DNA of 43,726 nucleotides from Cytophagales bacterium. GTDB lineage: Bacteria; Bacteroidota; Bacteroidia; Cytophagales; 172606-1. The stretch lies in assembly GCA_030446715.1 (NCBI GenBank), contig JAUJMU010000014.1, positions 1 to 43,726 on the forward strand. The letters run 5' to 3'. The translations under genes and the position numbers were made by a program. Below are positions 25,983-36,608 of the stretch, one piece after another; position 1 is the stretch's first letter, and each line of letters starts with the position of its first letter. Under the pieces are notes generated by a model, which did no database searches, had not been told where the DNA came from, and worked only from the letters and a program-made list of their open reading frames with translations.

Positions 25983-28900
25983 ATGAACAGACAAACGTTT
26001 ACTTCCCCCCTCGTCGTCCTCTTGTTTGGGCTGCTGCTAACCGTCCAGGCGACTCCTGCCCAGGAGTTAGCCCTGGGTACTACAGCAACGAAACTGTCCG
26101 GGAAGCCGGTACAGCAAAAAGCCCGGACGCTGGAAGAAGCCCTCCGCCAGATCGAGCAGCAGTACCAGGTACGCTTCAGTTTCAGCAGCCGCAAAGCCAA
26201 AGAAAGCCGGCTGGCTGACTATCGTTTTGAACAAGCCCGCACCCTGGAAGAATCCCTCCAAACATTACTGCTGCCCTTTGAGCTGACGTTTGAAAAAATC
26301 AAAGAAGGCTACTACGTGATTACCAGAAAAAGAAGAACCAGCCCCTTACTCAATCAGACTGATCCCCCGGATGCTTCCCCTGCCGCTCCCCCAACCAGTG
26401 ATGCCCCGGCGCCTGACAGTCAGGCGCAGGAAGACTCCGGTAGCCAGGCCCCTGCCCTCGCCGTTACGGGCAAAGTAACAGACCAGGATGGCAATGGCAT
26501 TCCGGGGGTAACCGTGTTGTTAAAAGGCACCACAACCGGCACCACTACCAGTGCGGATGGAAACTATACGCTATCTGTCCCGGATGGGCAAGCCGGCGGC
26601 GTACTGGTGTTTTCCTACATCGGATATACTACGGAGGAAGTGCCCATCAATAACCGGAGTACGGTTAATGTTTCTTTAGTGCAGGACACTAAGGCATTAA
26701 GTGAAGTAGTCGTAATCGGGTATGGTACGATAAAGAAAGAAAACCTGACCGGCGCCGTATCGCAGATTAAAGCCGAAGCCCTGGAAAACCGGGCTATTAC
26801 TTCCGTCGGAGAAGGCCTGGCCGGCCAGTTGGCCGGCGTGCAGGTGCAGCAAACTTCCGGAGTGCCAGGAGCCGGGCTGCAGATAAAAATCCGGGGGAGC
26901 AACTCCATCAACGCCGGCAGCCAGCCCCTGTACGTAGTGGACGGCATTCCCATGACTGACATAGAAGGATTAAATCAGAACGATGTCGAATCAATTGAAG
27001 TATTGAAGGATGCGTCTTCCGCCGCGATTTACGGCGCCCGGGGAGCCGGCGGGGTGGTGTTGGTTACCACCAGGAAAGGGAAAAAAGGGAAACCAACCTT
27101 CGACTTCAACGCTTATTACGGCTTGCAGAAAGTCGACCGGATCATTGATGTGATGAACACGCGGGAGTACACCGCTTATGGCATATGGCGCAACAATGCC
27201 GAATACCTGCGCAACGGCGGCGACCTGAACGACCCGCTGGAGGCCCGGGCGGCCAACTTCCGCTACCCGGAATCGTACCTGCGCCCCGAGGAATTGCCGG
27301 ATAACAACTGGCAGGAGTTAATCTACCGGGTTGCTCCCATGCAAAATTACCAACTGACCGCATCGGGGGGCGGCGATATGGGCAATTTCCTGGTATCGGG
27401 GGCTTATCTGAAACAGGACGGGGTAATCCGGCATACCGGATACGAAAGAGTCAACTTCCGGTTGAATACGAGTTTGAATGTGGGTAAAAAACTCACCCTG
27501 GGCATGAACATCGCCCCTTCTTTTGCGACTCAGAATAATCCGGATTCAGAAGGAAAAGAAAGTGTGGTGCATCACGCCCAGAATATGCCGCCCTTTGTGG
27601 CCCGGAATTTAAATACGGAAAAATGGGGGTATGCTGATTCCTACGGTGATGTATACGCTAACCCGCTGGCCCGGTTGGCAGAGGTATACGATGAAACCAA
27701 AGACACCCGGATATTGACCAATGTGTGGGGCGAAGTAAAGATTATAGAAGGCCTGACATTCCGGTCACAATACGGCTATAACGTAAGACAGTCCCGCGAG
27801 TCTTATTTTAAGCCGGCTAATGTGAACAAGGGCAGACTTACTTTTGGGGAGGCGGAAAAGCGGGATTGGAACGACTGGTCCCTGCAAAATACCCTGACCT
27901 ACAGTAAGATTTTCAACGATACGCATGATCTGTCCATACTCCTGGGGCAGAGTGCCGAGAAGTCTGATTACCATCAACTGGAGACACGCGCCAGCGGATT
28001 TCCCAGTGATTTGGTGTATACCTTAAACGTGGCATCTACCCCTTCCCAGGCGCGAACGTACGAAAGCGAAAGCGCGCTGGCTTCTTTTTTCGGAAGGGTA
28101 CAGTACAATTTTAAAGATAAATACTTATTCTCGGCCAGTTTGCGGCAGGACGGCTCTTCCAAATTCGGATCAGACACTAAATTCGGGTTATTCCCTTCCG
28201 CATCCGTAGGTTGGAAAATTGACCGCGAAAACTTTCTCAGCGGGGTTACATGGCTGTCGTTGCTGAAAGTAAGGGCCGCCTGGGGCAAAACCGGTAACGA
28301 CCGCATCGGGAACTATGACCACCTCGCCCTGATGAACATTAACAATTACAGCCTGAACGGCGGCATCGTAAGCGGTCTGACGCCGAGTACTTTGGGAAAT
28401 GCTGGTCTGGGCTGGGAAACGACCGTTACCAAGGACGTAGGCATTGACATCGGGGCCTTTAAAAACCGCTTGCAACTGAACCTGGATTACTACCAGAACG
28501 ATACCAGAGACCTGCTGCTGAGTGTTCCGGTTCCTTATGTATCCGGCTATACTTCTAACCGGGAGAACATCGGCGCCGTGCAGAACCGGGGATGGGAAGC
28601 AGAAGTTACTTCCCGCAATACCACCGGCAGATTGCTTTGGGAAACCTCCTTTAACATCGCCCATAACGTGAATGAAGTAAAAAAGATGGGGGAGGGAGAC
28701 GCCCCGTTAATATTTCCCACATGGGGGAAAAACGGCTACATCACGCAGGTAGGCCATCCCATTGGCAGCTATTACATGTTAAAGGCCGATGGATTGCTGA
28801 TGCCGGAAGATTTTGACGATAGCGGCAAACCCCTGGTTCCCATCATGAACGGCCAGGAGCCCGGCAATATTAAAATAGTGGACGTGAACGGAGACGGCAG

Positions 28901-29477
28901 GATTACGACCGCCGACGAAACCATCGTAGGGAGTAATTTTCCGGACTTCATCTGGGGACTTACCAACACCGTCAAGTTTAAAAACTTCGACCTCCGCGTA
29001 CTGGTACAAGGTTCCCAGGGAGGTGAGGTTTTCTTCCTGGGCGCCCGGCAGCTGGACACTGGCGGGGACTCCAGGAACCAGTTCTCCCGGTGGCTGCGCA
29101 GCTGGAAACCCCCCTATGAGGATGGCCAGAACCCCATCCCGCAGGACCACGGCGTGGATATGTCGTGGGACGGTAAAACGCCCAATCCGTTCGGCAACAA
29201 CCCGACCTATAACGACACCTGGCTGTACGATGCCTCCTTTATCCGGTTGAAAAACATTACGCTGGGGTACAACCTGCCCGTCAGCCTGAGTAATAAGGTC
29301 GGCATCAAAAGGGCCCGGATCTACGTGATGAGCGACAACGTGTACACCTGGAACCGTTATCCCGGCGCTACCCCGGAGTCCAACAGTAATGGTAACAATT
29401 CCACGCGGCCGGGTACGGATTACGGAACCTATCCCCTTTCGAGAAGATACAACCTGGGCCTTAATGTAACCTTTTAA
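25983..29477 (+). CDS. SusC-like TonB-dependent transporter with STN signalling domain
   Basis: A 1164-residue outer-membrane protein. Order: signal peptide (VVLLFGLLLTVQATPAQE); STN domain at about 45-110 (TLEEALRQIEQQYQVRFSF); a Pro/Ala/Ser linker at 120-155; a carboxypeptidase-like regulatory domain at 158-240 (VTGKVTDQDGNGIPGVTVLL); the TonB-box region SEVVVIGYGT; plug (VQQTSGVPGAGLQIKIRGSNSI, YVVDGIPM, YGARGAGGVVLVTTRKG); then a 22-strand-type barrel ending in YNLGLNVTF. It imports oligosaccharides with the SusD-like partner encoded 12 bases downstream. The STN domain should relay occupancy to the FecR protein and so switch on the sigma factor, matching the gene order. Full length and frame intact. 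Confidence 0.97.
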   Translation: MNRQTFTSPLVVLLFGLLLTVQATPAQELALGTTATKLSGKPVQQKARTLEEALRQIEQQYQVRFSFSSRKAKESRLADYRFEQARTLEESLQTLLLPFELTFEKIKEGYYVITRKRRTSPLLNQTDPPDASPAAPPTSDAPAPDSQAQEDSGSQAPALAVTGKVTDQDGNGIPGVTVLLKGTTTGTTTSADGNYTLSVPDGQAGGVLVFSYIGYTTEEVPINNRSTVNVSLVQDTKALSEVVVIGYGTIKKENLTGAVSQIKAEALENRAITSVGEGLAGQLAGVQVQQTSGVPGAGLQIKIRGSNSINAGSQPLYVVDGIPMTDIEGLNQNDVESIEVLKDASSAAIYGARGAGGVVLVTTRKGKKGKPTFDFNAYYGLQKVDRIIDVMNTREYTAYGIWRNNAEYLRNGGDLNDPLEARAANFRYPESYLRPEELPDNNWQELIYRVAPMQNYQLTASGGGDMGNFLVSGAYLKQDGVIRHTGYERVNFRLNTSLNVGKKLTLGMNIAPSFATQNNPDSEGKESVVHHAQNMPPFVARNLNTEKWGYADSYGDVYANPLARLAEVYDETKDTRILTNVWGEVKIIEGLTFRSQYGYNVRQSRESYFKPANVNKGRLTFGEAEKRDWNDWSLQNTLTYSKIFNDTHDLSILLGQSAEKSDYHQLETRASGFPSDLVYTLNVASTPSQARTYESESALASFFGRVQYNFKDKYLFSASLRQDGSSKFGSDTKFGLFPSASVGWKIDRENFLSGVTWLSLLKVRAAWGKTGNDRIGNYDHLALMNINNYSLNGGIVSGLTPSTLGNAGLGWETTVTKDVGIDIGAFKNRLQLNLDYYQNDTRDLLLSVPVPYVSGYTSNRENIGAVQNRGWEAEVTSRNTTGRLLWETSFNIAHNVNEVKKMGEGDAPLIFPTWGKNGYITQVGHPIGSYYMLKADGLLMPEDFDDSGKPLVPIMNGQEPGNIKIVDVNGDGRITTADETIVGSNFPDFIWGLTNTVKFKNFDLRVLVQGSQGGEVFFLGARQLDTGGDSRNQFSRWLRSWKPPYEDGQNPIPQDHGVDMSWDGKTPNPFGNNPTYNDTWLYDASFIRLKNITLGYNLPVSLSNKVGIKRARIYVMSDNVYTWNRYPGATPESNSNGNNSTRPGTDYGTYPLSRRYNLGLNVTF

Positions 29478-29489
29478 AAGACTTCGATC

Positions 29490-30959
29490 ATGAAAAGCAC
29501 CCTATCAAAAATAATAATATCAGTAGTAATAGTAGGTTCATTCGCTTCCTGCGGCGAGTTTTTAGACTTAAAACCCGTTTCCGATTACAATACTTCGACT
29601 TTTTACAAAACCCAAGGCGATTTTGAACTGGCGGTTAACGGCATTTATGCTGAAGTGCAGGCATTGAGTGACAACAATATACCTTTAGCCCTGGAATCCC
29701 GGAGCGACAATGTAAGGACCACCGGCGGATATGATACCGGCGTCATCAGCAAATTTATTGACGACGGCACGGTGCCCATACTGGAAAATATATACACCGG
29801 ATTTTGGCGGACGATAGACCGTTCCAATGCCGTTCTGGATAGAATTGGCGGCGTACCCTTTGAAGATACCAAACTAAAAGAGCAACTAACCGGGGAAGCG
29901 TATTTTCTGCGGGGCTACGCTTATTTTCAACTCGCCTGGATGTACGGCGGGATGCCCCTCATTGACCGGCAAACGGCGATTGAAAAAATCCGGCAAACGC
30001 CCCGCAGTACCCAGGAACAAACCCTGGACCTGGCCAGGGAGGATCTGCAAAAAGCCGCTGACCTGCTGCCCGAAGTGTACCCGGCGAAATATTCAGGAAA
30101 AGCTACCCGGTACGCGGCCAAAGGAATCCTGGCCAGACTGTACCTGTTTGAGCGAAACCACGCAGCGGCTAAACCTTTATTAGAGGAAATCATCAACTCC
30201 GGTAAGTACGAGATGTTTGCCAAATACGCAGATAGTTTCGCAGACCAGTACGACAATGGCAAAGAACATGTATTTCAGATCCAGTACAACTCCGGGCTGG
30301 TCGGTGAGGGGAACGAACTGGTGTATACATTAGCCCCGGAAAATATCCGTTCCAGCTTATTTCCCCAGGGAGGGCGTTCTATCTCACTTCCGGTTTCCAT
30401 TGACTTGTACGAGTCCTACGAGCCGAATGACATCCGGAGAGACTTTACCATTCAGAGCGGGCATATCAGTAACACTGGTGCGGAGAATAGGGGAAGCTTG
30501 TTTTACATCAAATTCGCCCACGGTTCGATTCCCCCCGACAAAACGGATTATGAGGTGAATGTGCCCGTGTTACGGTATACCGATGTAAGGCTGATGTACG
30601 CGGAAATCCTCAATGAGGAGGGCTATACGGCCGGTGGAGAAGCCTTCCAGATTTTGAATGACGTACGGAAAAGAGCCGGCTTGCCGCCGCTTACCACCCA
30701 GGAAGTACCCGATCAGGCGGCGTTCCGGGATCAGCTTTTCAAAGAAAGAAGAGTAGAATTTGCGGGCGAGTTCCTGCGGTGGTTCGATTTAGTCCGTTCC
30801 GGGCGAGCCCTGGCTACGATGAATGCTTTTCTGAAACGCCCGGACGAAGGCGGGGGACGATATGTCATGAAAGACTACCAGGCCATCTTTGCCATTCCGA
30901 ATAACGAATTGAACATTAATCCGAACCGGGACGTGATGTATCAGAACCCGGGGTATTAG
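29490..30959 (+). CDS. SusD/RagB-like surface glycan-binding lipoprotein
   Basis: A 489-residue lipoprotein with lipobox GSFASC (Cys21) followed by GEFLDLKPVSDYNTSTFYKT, a typical SusD beginning. TPR-like helices follow (EAYFLRGYAYFQLAWMYGGMPL; ATRYAAKGILARLYLFERN), and the C-terminal hallmark is DVRLMYAEILNE, then FKERRVEFAGEFLRWFDLVRSG. It lies on the cell surface as the lid over the SusC-like channel and captures substrate. It starts 12 bases after the SusC stop, so both are on one transcript. A strong hairpin follows about 40 bases after its stop. No frameshift is seen. Substrate specificity cannot be read from sequence. Confidence 0.97.
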   Translation: MKSTLSKIIISVVIVGSFASCGEFLDLKPVSDYNTSTFYKTQGDFELAVNGIYAEVQALSDNNIPLALESRSDNVRTTGGYDTGVISKFIDDGTVPILENIYTGFWRTIDRSNAVLDRIGGVPFEDTKLKEQLTGEAYFLRGYAYFQLAWMYGGMPLIDRQTAIEKIRQTPRSTQEQTLDLAREDLQKAADLLPEVYPAKYSGKATRYAAKGILARLYLFERNHAAAKPLLEEIINSGKYEMFAKYADSFADQYDNGKEHVFQIQYNSGLVGEGNELVYTLAPENIRSSLFPQGGRSISLPVSIDLYESYEPNDIRRDFTIQSGHISNTGAENRGSLFYIKFAHGSIPPDKTDYEVNVPVLRYTDVRLMYAEILNEEGYTAGGEAFQILNDVRKRAGLPPLTTQEVPDQAAFRDQLFKERRVEFAGEFLRWFDLVRSGRALATMNAFLKRPDEGGGRYVMKDYQAIFAIPNNELNINPNRDVMYQNPGY

Positions 30960-30998
30960 TAGGTAAAGAATCACCCTCCTGTTCAGTCCTGCTCTTTT

Positions 30999-31026
30999 CT
31001 AAGGCTTGGCAAAAGTCAAGCCTTAG
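30999..31026 (+). terminator. Hairpin after the SusD gene
   Basis: A perfect 10-base stem CTAAGGCTTG / CAAGCCTTAG around an 8-base loop, flanked by a second, shorter complementary pair (CCTGC/GCAGG). It lies about 40 bases past the SusD stop and 170 before the next gene. It probably ends or attenuates the SusCD transcript, although no T-run follows. Confidence 0.55.
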
Positions 31027-31198
31027 GGGCAGGATGTTCTTTGCCCGCCCAAAAGCAGGCAGGCTGCTCAAGTAACAGACTAAAATCAATTTAACCTCTT
31101 TATACCCTTTACCCATTCTACCTATGAACATAATTACATTGCCCTTCTTTGCTTGGCCTACCAACGGATTGGGGAAAGCGGCAATCAAACAATCATGT

Positions 31199-32731
31199 AT
31201 GACCCGGCTGCTGTGCCTGCTGTTTTTGCTGATGCCGATGCTGCTAAAAGCCCAGGTAGCGGCTCGTCGGGCCAATGATTTGATCGAGACTATGGCCGTA
31301 AATACGCATTTAGGCTATACCGATTCAAAGTATTATCTCCAGTACGAAACCATCAAATCCCGCCTGGCTGAGCTAAAGGTCCGGCACATCCGCGATGGGG
31401 TCAGGCTCCGGTGGGCACATAAATATGAAGTACGGGACCGCTATCTGGAGTTGTACAATACTTTGGGCATCTCTGTACTTTTTGTAGGAGGAGTCAAAGA
31501 TGCAAGTGACGTACTGGATGCTACCCGGATTCACGAAGAGTTGGATTTTCTGGCGCCGGCCGCCCAAGCCATCTACTCGGTAGAAGGGCCTAATGAATAC
31601 AGGAAGAATAGCGACTGGCCTACCGTATTGCTGAATTATCAGCGGGAACTCTACAACCAGTTGAAAGCCCATCCCACCTTATCTAACGCCAAGCGGGTAG
31701 GCCCTTCGGTGATTGCCGGCGACATGTCGCAAGCCCTCGATATGAGTGCCTACTGTGACTATGGCAACCTGCACCTGTACCTGAACCATCCGGGAGGAGA
31801 TGCCGGAGGAAGTAGACCCGTAAAATATACTAAGATTCTTACCGAGTACGACCGGATATTTGGAGCGAATAAACCAGGTATGATTACCGAAACCGGTTTT
31901 CACAATGCCTTAAGTAAAGATCCTGCTAAACCTTATCGTCATTTTTCCTACCGGGTGAGTGCCAAAATGGTACCCCGCCAGTTTACCCAGTATTTTGCCG
32001 ATAACCGGGACTGGCCGGTGGTTTCCAATTATGAATTTATTGATATCCGCAACAATGAAACTTACGCGGAAGACAACTGGGGATTGTTGCACCGGGACCT
32101 GACGCCCAAGCCGGCTTATACTTCACTGAAGAACCTGATCACTCTGCTCCACGATACGGATGCTACCTTTACGCCTTCTTCGCTGGACTACAGTTTAAGT
32201 GGAGATATGACCGATGTGCGGCACCTGCTCCTGCAGAAAGGCGACGGCAAGTTTTATTTGTGCACCTGGCTGGAGTTGCCTAAAGACAAGAGTTATAATT
32301 CTACCACCGGTGCGGAGTTTGACCCCACCCGTTCCCTGACCTTGAACTTTGGTTCGGCGGTGGCAAGCATGAAACGCTATGAGCCTTGTGATCCCGACAA
32401 CTTAACTACGGGTACAGCAGCCAAACAGACTTTCAGCAATCCTGCGTCTTTGGAGATCACGGTTCATGACTGGGTGAGCGTGTACGAGATCGAACTGAGC
32501 CAGGTAAAGAACTTTACTTTAATCAATGCCGAGACGCAGCAGCCGGTGGCCGACTTTGATCCATTCCGGATAATGCTGTCGTTGACTTTACCAAAACTCG
32601 GTACTACGCATTTAACTATCCGGGCCAATACTTTTCCCCAGCAGGTGGACAGGGTGATGTTTGACTACGATGGCACTGCGGTTACTCCACCGACTCTGCC
32701 TTTCCCTACGCCCTTGCCGACAGCAGACTGA
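31199..32731 (+). CDS. Secreted clan GH-A-like glycoside hydrolase, tandem copy A (frame breaks in C-terminal module)
   Basis: The ATG at 31199 gives a direct signal peptide (MTRLLCLLFLLMPMLLKAQ); an upstream in-frame ATG at 31124 adds 25 residues. A (beta/alpha)8-barrel follows. Glu in EGPNE (residue 158 counted from 31124) is the likely acid/base and Glu in MITETGFH (residue 256) the likely nucleophile, as in GH39/GH5-type clan GH-A enzymes. NLHLYLNHPGG is the usual beta-6 segment. A C-terminal beta-sandwich (DVRHLLLQKGDGKFYLCTWLELP) follows the barrel. From about 32565 the frame is disturbed and the predicted tail is wrong; the real module continues in other frames to 33571. The exact GH family is not certain. 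It should be exported and surface-displayed by T9SS. Confidence 0.8.
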   Translation: MTRLLCLLFLLMPMLLKAQVAARRANDLIETMAVNTHLGYTDSKYYLQYETIKSRLAELKVRHIRDGVRLRWAHKYEVRDRYLELYNTLGISVLFVGGVKDASDVLDATRIHEELDFLAPAAQAIYSVEGPNEYRKNSDWPTVLLNYQRELYNQLKAHPTLSNAKRVGPSVIAGDMSQALDMSAYCDYGNLHLYLNHPGGDAGGSRPVKYTKILTEYDRIFGANKPGMITETGFHNALSKDPAKPYRHFSYRVSAKMVPRQFTQYFADNRDWPVVSNYEFIDIRNNETYAEDNWGLLHRDLTPKPAYTSLKNLITLLHDTDATFTPSSLDYSLSGDMTDVRHLLLQKGDGKFYLCTWLELPKDKSYNSTTGAEFDPTRSLTLNFGSAVASMKRYEPCDPDNLTTGTAAKQTFSNPASLEITVHDWVSVYEIELSQVKNFTLINAETQQPVADFDPFRIMLSLTLPKLGTTHLTIRANTFPQQVDRVMFDYDGTAVTPPTLPFPTPLPTAD

Positions 32732-33571
32732 AGACAATACCTACCTTTCTGGACGCCTTCTCTGGGTGAGCCACCCTGACGGCTACCCCTTACGCGGGAT
32801 CGGATGCGCCAGTGCGATGGGCACGGGGAGTATGCTTCGTTTCTCGGTCACCAACTCGGTGCAGAACCTGGCGGTAAATAAACCCGTTACGGCTACTTCT
32901 GCTCAGGCCGCTCATCCGGCTGTGCTGGCCGTGGATGATGATGTGACTGCCCGCTGGTGCTGAGAAGTGGCCCGTGTGGCTGGAAGTGGACCTGGGCAAG
33001 GTTTACCTTATTGAGCAGACCCAGCTGCTCACCCGCAGAGCCGTTCCTACCGCTACAAGATCGAAGTCTCCGCTGATAGTGTAAATTATACTCACCTTAA
33101 CAAGACCACGGCTACCGGGAAGCGGGTTTGTTCACCGACAGTTTTGCTCCTCTTGCTGCCCGCTACGTGCGGGTGGAAACTGCTGGAGGATGAAGTGGAT
33201 ATGACGGGAAAGGAAAAAGACGGATGGGTAAGCCTTGCTGAATTCCAGGGTGTTCGGCAAAACGATGCTGGATGCTCCGGCAGGGGCGGCCCCAAAAGGA
33301 GTTGAAAAGATAGTAGCCGATTTCCTGTCCCCGCCTGGGGCTCTATCCCAACCCGGCGGGGGGAGCCCTGCGGGTAGCGTATTTGGCCAGCCAGGCCGGA
33401 GGTCCATGTCCGGCTGCTGCCGTGAGCGGCGGGGGCGGCTGACTACTGCTTACCCAGGCGGTAAAGGCAGCAACATCTTTCAGACGTGAGTGCCTTACCG
33501 CTGGGTGTGTACCGGGTACGGCGGCAGGGGTGGGCCTGCCGGTAGTGGGAAAACTCGTCATTGCCAGGTAG
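32732..33571 (+). pseudogene. C-terminal module of copy A (Ig-like, F5/8 type C, T9SS signal), frameshifted
   Basis: Joined across frames this reads as a beta domain, an F5/8 type C-like domain (NLAVNKPVTATSAQAAHPAVLAV; KIEVSADSVNYTHLNKTTAT; FGKTMLDAPAGAAP) and a T9SS sorting domain ending LVIAR at 33571. At least ten single-base indels break it. The same module is in copy C (38238-39205) with different indels, so a consensus of both would be largely open. It belongs to the gene starting at 31199 if the breaks are sequence errors. Confidence 0.75.
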
Positions 33572-33750
33572 CCCTAAATAGCTGTTTTTAGCACCTCACC
33601 CCGGCCCCTCTCCTTGGGAGAGGGTGCCAGGGCCGGAGCGACCCGCTGGGTGTCACTCCCCGCCGGAGCTTTTGGCAACCGGTTTCAGCATCCTTTTTTA
33701 GTTTCTGCTCTTCTTTACTTTCGACTGTCCCTACCCTTACTTAATCTTTT

Positions 33751-34958
33751 ATGCTGACATTTACTCCCAATGCCCCCTGCTCTGCCCACCAACCGGTTGG
33801 ATCAAGCTGGAACAAAGCAATCATGTATGACTAAGCTGTTGTGCTGCTTTCGCTGGTGCCAACGCTGCTGCAGGCGCAGGTAGCGGCCCGTCGGGCCAAT
33901 GACTTCATGGAACCATGGGCGTGAATACCCATTTTGGCAATGGAAACTTTGAAAAATCAGTATAACCACGGCTACGACACGTTGAGAAATGGTATCTGGG
34001 TGATTTGAAAATGCGCTATATCCGGGAAGGGATGCGTTCTGATTGGCCGCAAAGATTTACTACCCGGGATAAATACCTGGATTTATATCAGACTTCAGGA
34101 ATACGCCTGCTCTACATCTGTGGGAAACAAACCGAACTACAGGTGTGGCAGATACCACGAGGATCAAGGCTAATTTAGATCTTATTGGAGAAATTGCGCC
34201 TGCCATTTATTCGGTGGAAGGCATCAATGATACAAGAAGAACAGTGACTGGCCCGAACAGTTAAAGAATTACCGAAAGAGTTTATACAATCAACTGATAA
34301 ATCATCCTACGCTGAACAAGGCGCTAAGGGTGGGGCCCTCTTTTGTTTACAGGGATATGTATTCCGCTTTGGATATGAGCGCTTATTGTGACTACGGAAA
34401 TTTGCATATTTACGCACCTCATCCCGGAGGCGATAATCTCGAGAAGACCTTTGCTCAAAATTTAGCAGAATACGACAGGGTTTTTTGGTAAAGACAAACC
34501 AGGGTTAATTTCAGAAACCGGTTTTCATAACGCCCTAAATACTACTACCGGAAACAGGCATTTTTCTTACCGGGTAAGTGCTAAGATGGTGCCCTCGTCA
34601 ATATACCAGTATTTTTTGGATAACCGCGACTGGCCAGTGGTAGCATTATGAACTCATTGATGAATGGACCGATGAAACAGCAGTGGAACATAACTGGGGT
34701 TATTGTACAGAGATTTTAGTCCTAAGCCCGCCTATTATTCTTTTAAGAAACTTAAATACGCTTTTAAATGACAGAGCGCGACTTTCACCCCCTCTTCCCT
34801 GGACTACACTTTAGCAGGCGATATGACCGATGTGCGGCACCTGCTCCTGCAGAAAGGCGACGGCAAGTTTTACGCACTCTGCACCTGGCTGGAAATACCT
34901 AAAGACAAAGTTATAATTCACCACCGGTGCGGAGTTTGACCCTACCCGTTCCCTGACC
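33751..34958 (+). pseudogene. Glycoside hydrolase domain of tandem copy B, heavily frameshifted
   Basis: Across frames the region aligns with copies A and C from the leader (ATG at 33751; signal peptide region ending LLQAQV) through the barrel: YSVEGINEYKKNSDW after repair, ALDMSAYCDYGNLHIYAPHPGG and LISETGFHNALN. Both likely catalytic Glu positions survive, with GPNE replaced by GINE. Single-base gains and losses are frequent (for example a T-run too long near 34487). It joins in frame order to the open part at 34959. Either this copy is decaying or the sequence is poor here. The preceding gap 33572-33750 carries a degraded GC hairpin and a leader also found before copy C. Confidence 0.75.
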
Positions 34959-36536
34959 TTGAACTTTGGTTCGGCGGTGGCAAGCATGAAACGCTATGAG
35001 CCTTGTGATCCCGATCACCTGGAAACGGGTACTGCTGCCAGGCAGACTTACAGCAATCCTGCTTCCCTCGGCATCACCGTTCGTGATTGGATCACTGTCT
35101 ACGAAATCGAGCCTGCGGTTGATGTAGTGGTTTCTGATGTCAGCTGGACCCCGGCTGATCCGGTAACGGGCACAGGAGTTACTTTTAAGGCAACCGTTAA
35201 AAACCGAGGAACCATTGCTACTCCTTCGGGTACTGTTTTAGGCGTTTCTTTCAAAGTGGACGGTAAGCAGGTAAGCTGGTCGGATACTTACACTTCTTCT
35301 TTGGCTCCCGGCGCATCGGTTACCCTTACGGCCAATAGCGGCCCCAGTGGCAGTGCTGGCTGGACGGCTACCGAAGGCTCCCATACAGTAGAGGCGCATG
35401 TAGATGACATCAACCGGATTGCCGAGAGTGATCATACCAATAACAAGCTCACGGCACCCCTGACCGTACAAGATCTTACCGTCACCAGCTTTACTTTGCT
35501 CAATGCTGATACGGATCAACCCGTCAGTGGCTTTGATCCCATTGCTGATGGCGCCGTGATTGACTACACCAAACTCGGCACGAGCCGCATCAGCATTAGG
35601 GCCAGCACTTCCCCGGCTACGGTGGGCAGCGTCAGGTTCGGCTACGATGCAACGGCCAGTTACAGAACAGAGGAGGTGGCCCCCTACACCATTGCCGGGG
35701 ATGTCAGTAACGGCATGGATTACCTGCCCTGGACCCCTGCTCCGGGCAGCCATACCCTGACGGCTACGCCTTACACCAATGCCGACGGAACCGGCACGGC
35801 TGGTACGGCTAAAACCATCAGCTTTACCATTGCCAATAACGCCACTAACTTAGCGTTAAACAAACCCGTTGCGTTTTCTTCCCAGCAAACCGGCAACGAA
35901 GCCGCTAAAGCGGTGGACAATGATTTGACTACCCGCTGGTCGGCTAGCGGCTATCCCCAAACCCTGCGGGTAGATTTGGGCAAGAGCTACAGTATCAACA
36001 GGACCGAACTGGCCCCCTACCAGAACCGGGCTTACCAGTACAAGGTAGAAGTATCCACCGACGGGACTACCTACGCTCAAGTAGTCAATCGAACGACCAA
36101 CACCACCGGCGGCAGCCTGCTGGCTGATAACTTTACGGCCGTTACTGCCCGCTACGTCCGGCTCACCGTCACGGGGGCTTACAACTACACCGGCGGCTGG
36201 GTTTCTATCAACGAGTTCAGGGTATTCGGCAAAGAACTGGTCACAGTCAACGCCAGACTGGCCTACGGGCTACAGGGGGAGGAAAGTGAAACCAGGTTGT
36301 ACCCTAACCCGGCCAAGGGGGCAGTAACCCTAAGCTATACGGCCAGCCAAGCCGGAGAGGTGCAAATCCGGCTGCTGGACAATAGTGGTCGGCCCTGCCT
36401 GACTACTACTCACCAAGTGGTAAAGGGGACTAATACCTTCCGGGTAGATCTTGGTACAGTACCGGGTGGGTTATATGTAGTGCAGCTGCAGGGAGCCGGC
36501 CTGCCGGTAGTGAGAAAACTCGTCATTGCTAGGTAG
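34959..36536 (+). CDS. C-terminal half of tandem copy B: beta-sandwich, CARDB, F5/8 type C, T9SS signal
   Basis: A 525-residue open frame whose ATG is internal: the first 50 residues are the end of the hydrolase beta-sandwich (SMKRYEPCDPDHLETGTAA). Then CARDB at about 55-170 (VVVSDVSWTPADPVTGTGVTFKA; DINRIAESDHTNNKL), an Ig-like domain at 170-290, F5/8 type C at about 295-430 (NLALNKPVAFSSQQTG; VSINEFRVFGK), and a T9SS type A sorting domain from LYPNPAKGAVTLSY to LVIAR. It is the tail of the gene that starts at 33751, not a separate protein, and it is nearly the same as 1-1335. CARDB and discoidin modules are adhesive or sugar-binding, the last domain a secretion tag. Intact throughout, in contrast with its N-terminal half. 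Confidence 0.88.
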   Translation: MNFGSAVASMKRYEPCDPDHLETGTAARQTYSNPASLGITVRDWITVYEIEPAVDVVVSDVSWTPADPVTGTGVTFKATVKNRGTIATPSGTVLGVSFKVDGKQVSWSDTYTSSLAPGASVTLTANSGPSGSAGWTATEGSHTVEAHVDDINRIAESDHTNNKLTAPLTVQDLTVTSFTLLNADTDQPVSGFDPIADGAVIDYTKLGTSRISIRASTSPATVGSVRFGYDATASYRTEEVAPYTIAGDVSNGMDYLPWTPAPGSHTLTATPYTNADGTGTAGTAKTISFTIANNATNLALNKPVAFSSQQTGNEAAKAVDNDLTTRWSASGYPQTLRVDLGKSYSINRTELAPYQNRAYQYKVEVSTDGTTYAQVVNRTTNTTGGSLLADNFTAVTARYVRLTVTGAYNYTGGWVSINEFRVFGKELVTVNARLAYGLQGEESETRLYPNPAKGAVTLSYTASQAGEVQIRLLDNSGRPCLTTTHQVVKGTNTFRVDLGTVPGGLYVVQLQGAGLPVVRKLVIAR

Positions 36537-36578
36537 CAATAACGGCTACTTCCCACGACGGCTGCAACCGGAATAGAG

Positions 36579-36608
36579 CCGGCGGGTGTCACTACCCGCC
36601 GGGCTTTT
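36579..36608 (+). terminator. GC-rich hairpin with T-tract after copy B
   Basis: Stem CCGGCGGGT (36579-36587) pairs with ACCCGCCGG (36594-36602) around GTCACT and is followed by GCTTTT, a fair intrinsic terminator. It begins 43 bases after the stop codon. A degraded version follows copy A near 33640, so it is part of the duplicated unit. Confidence 0.6.

Noticed and set aside
33235-33489. 84-residue open frame in the tail of copy A
   Set aside because: A fragment created by indels inside the discoidin/T9SS module, not a separate gene.
33586-33640. Third copy of the MITE-like element
   Set aside because: Only a short CCTCACCCCGGCCCCTCTCC-type stretch is shared; the ends and the rest of the element are missing.
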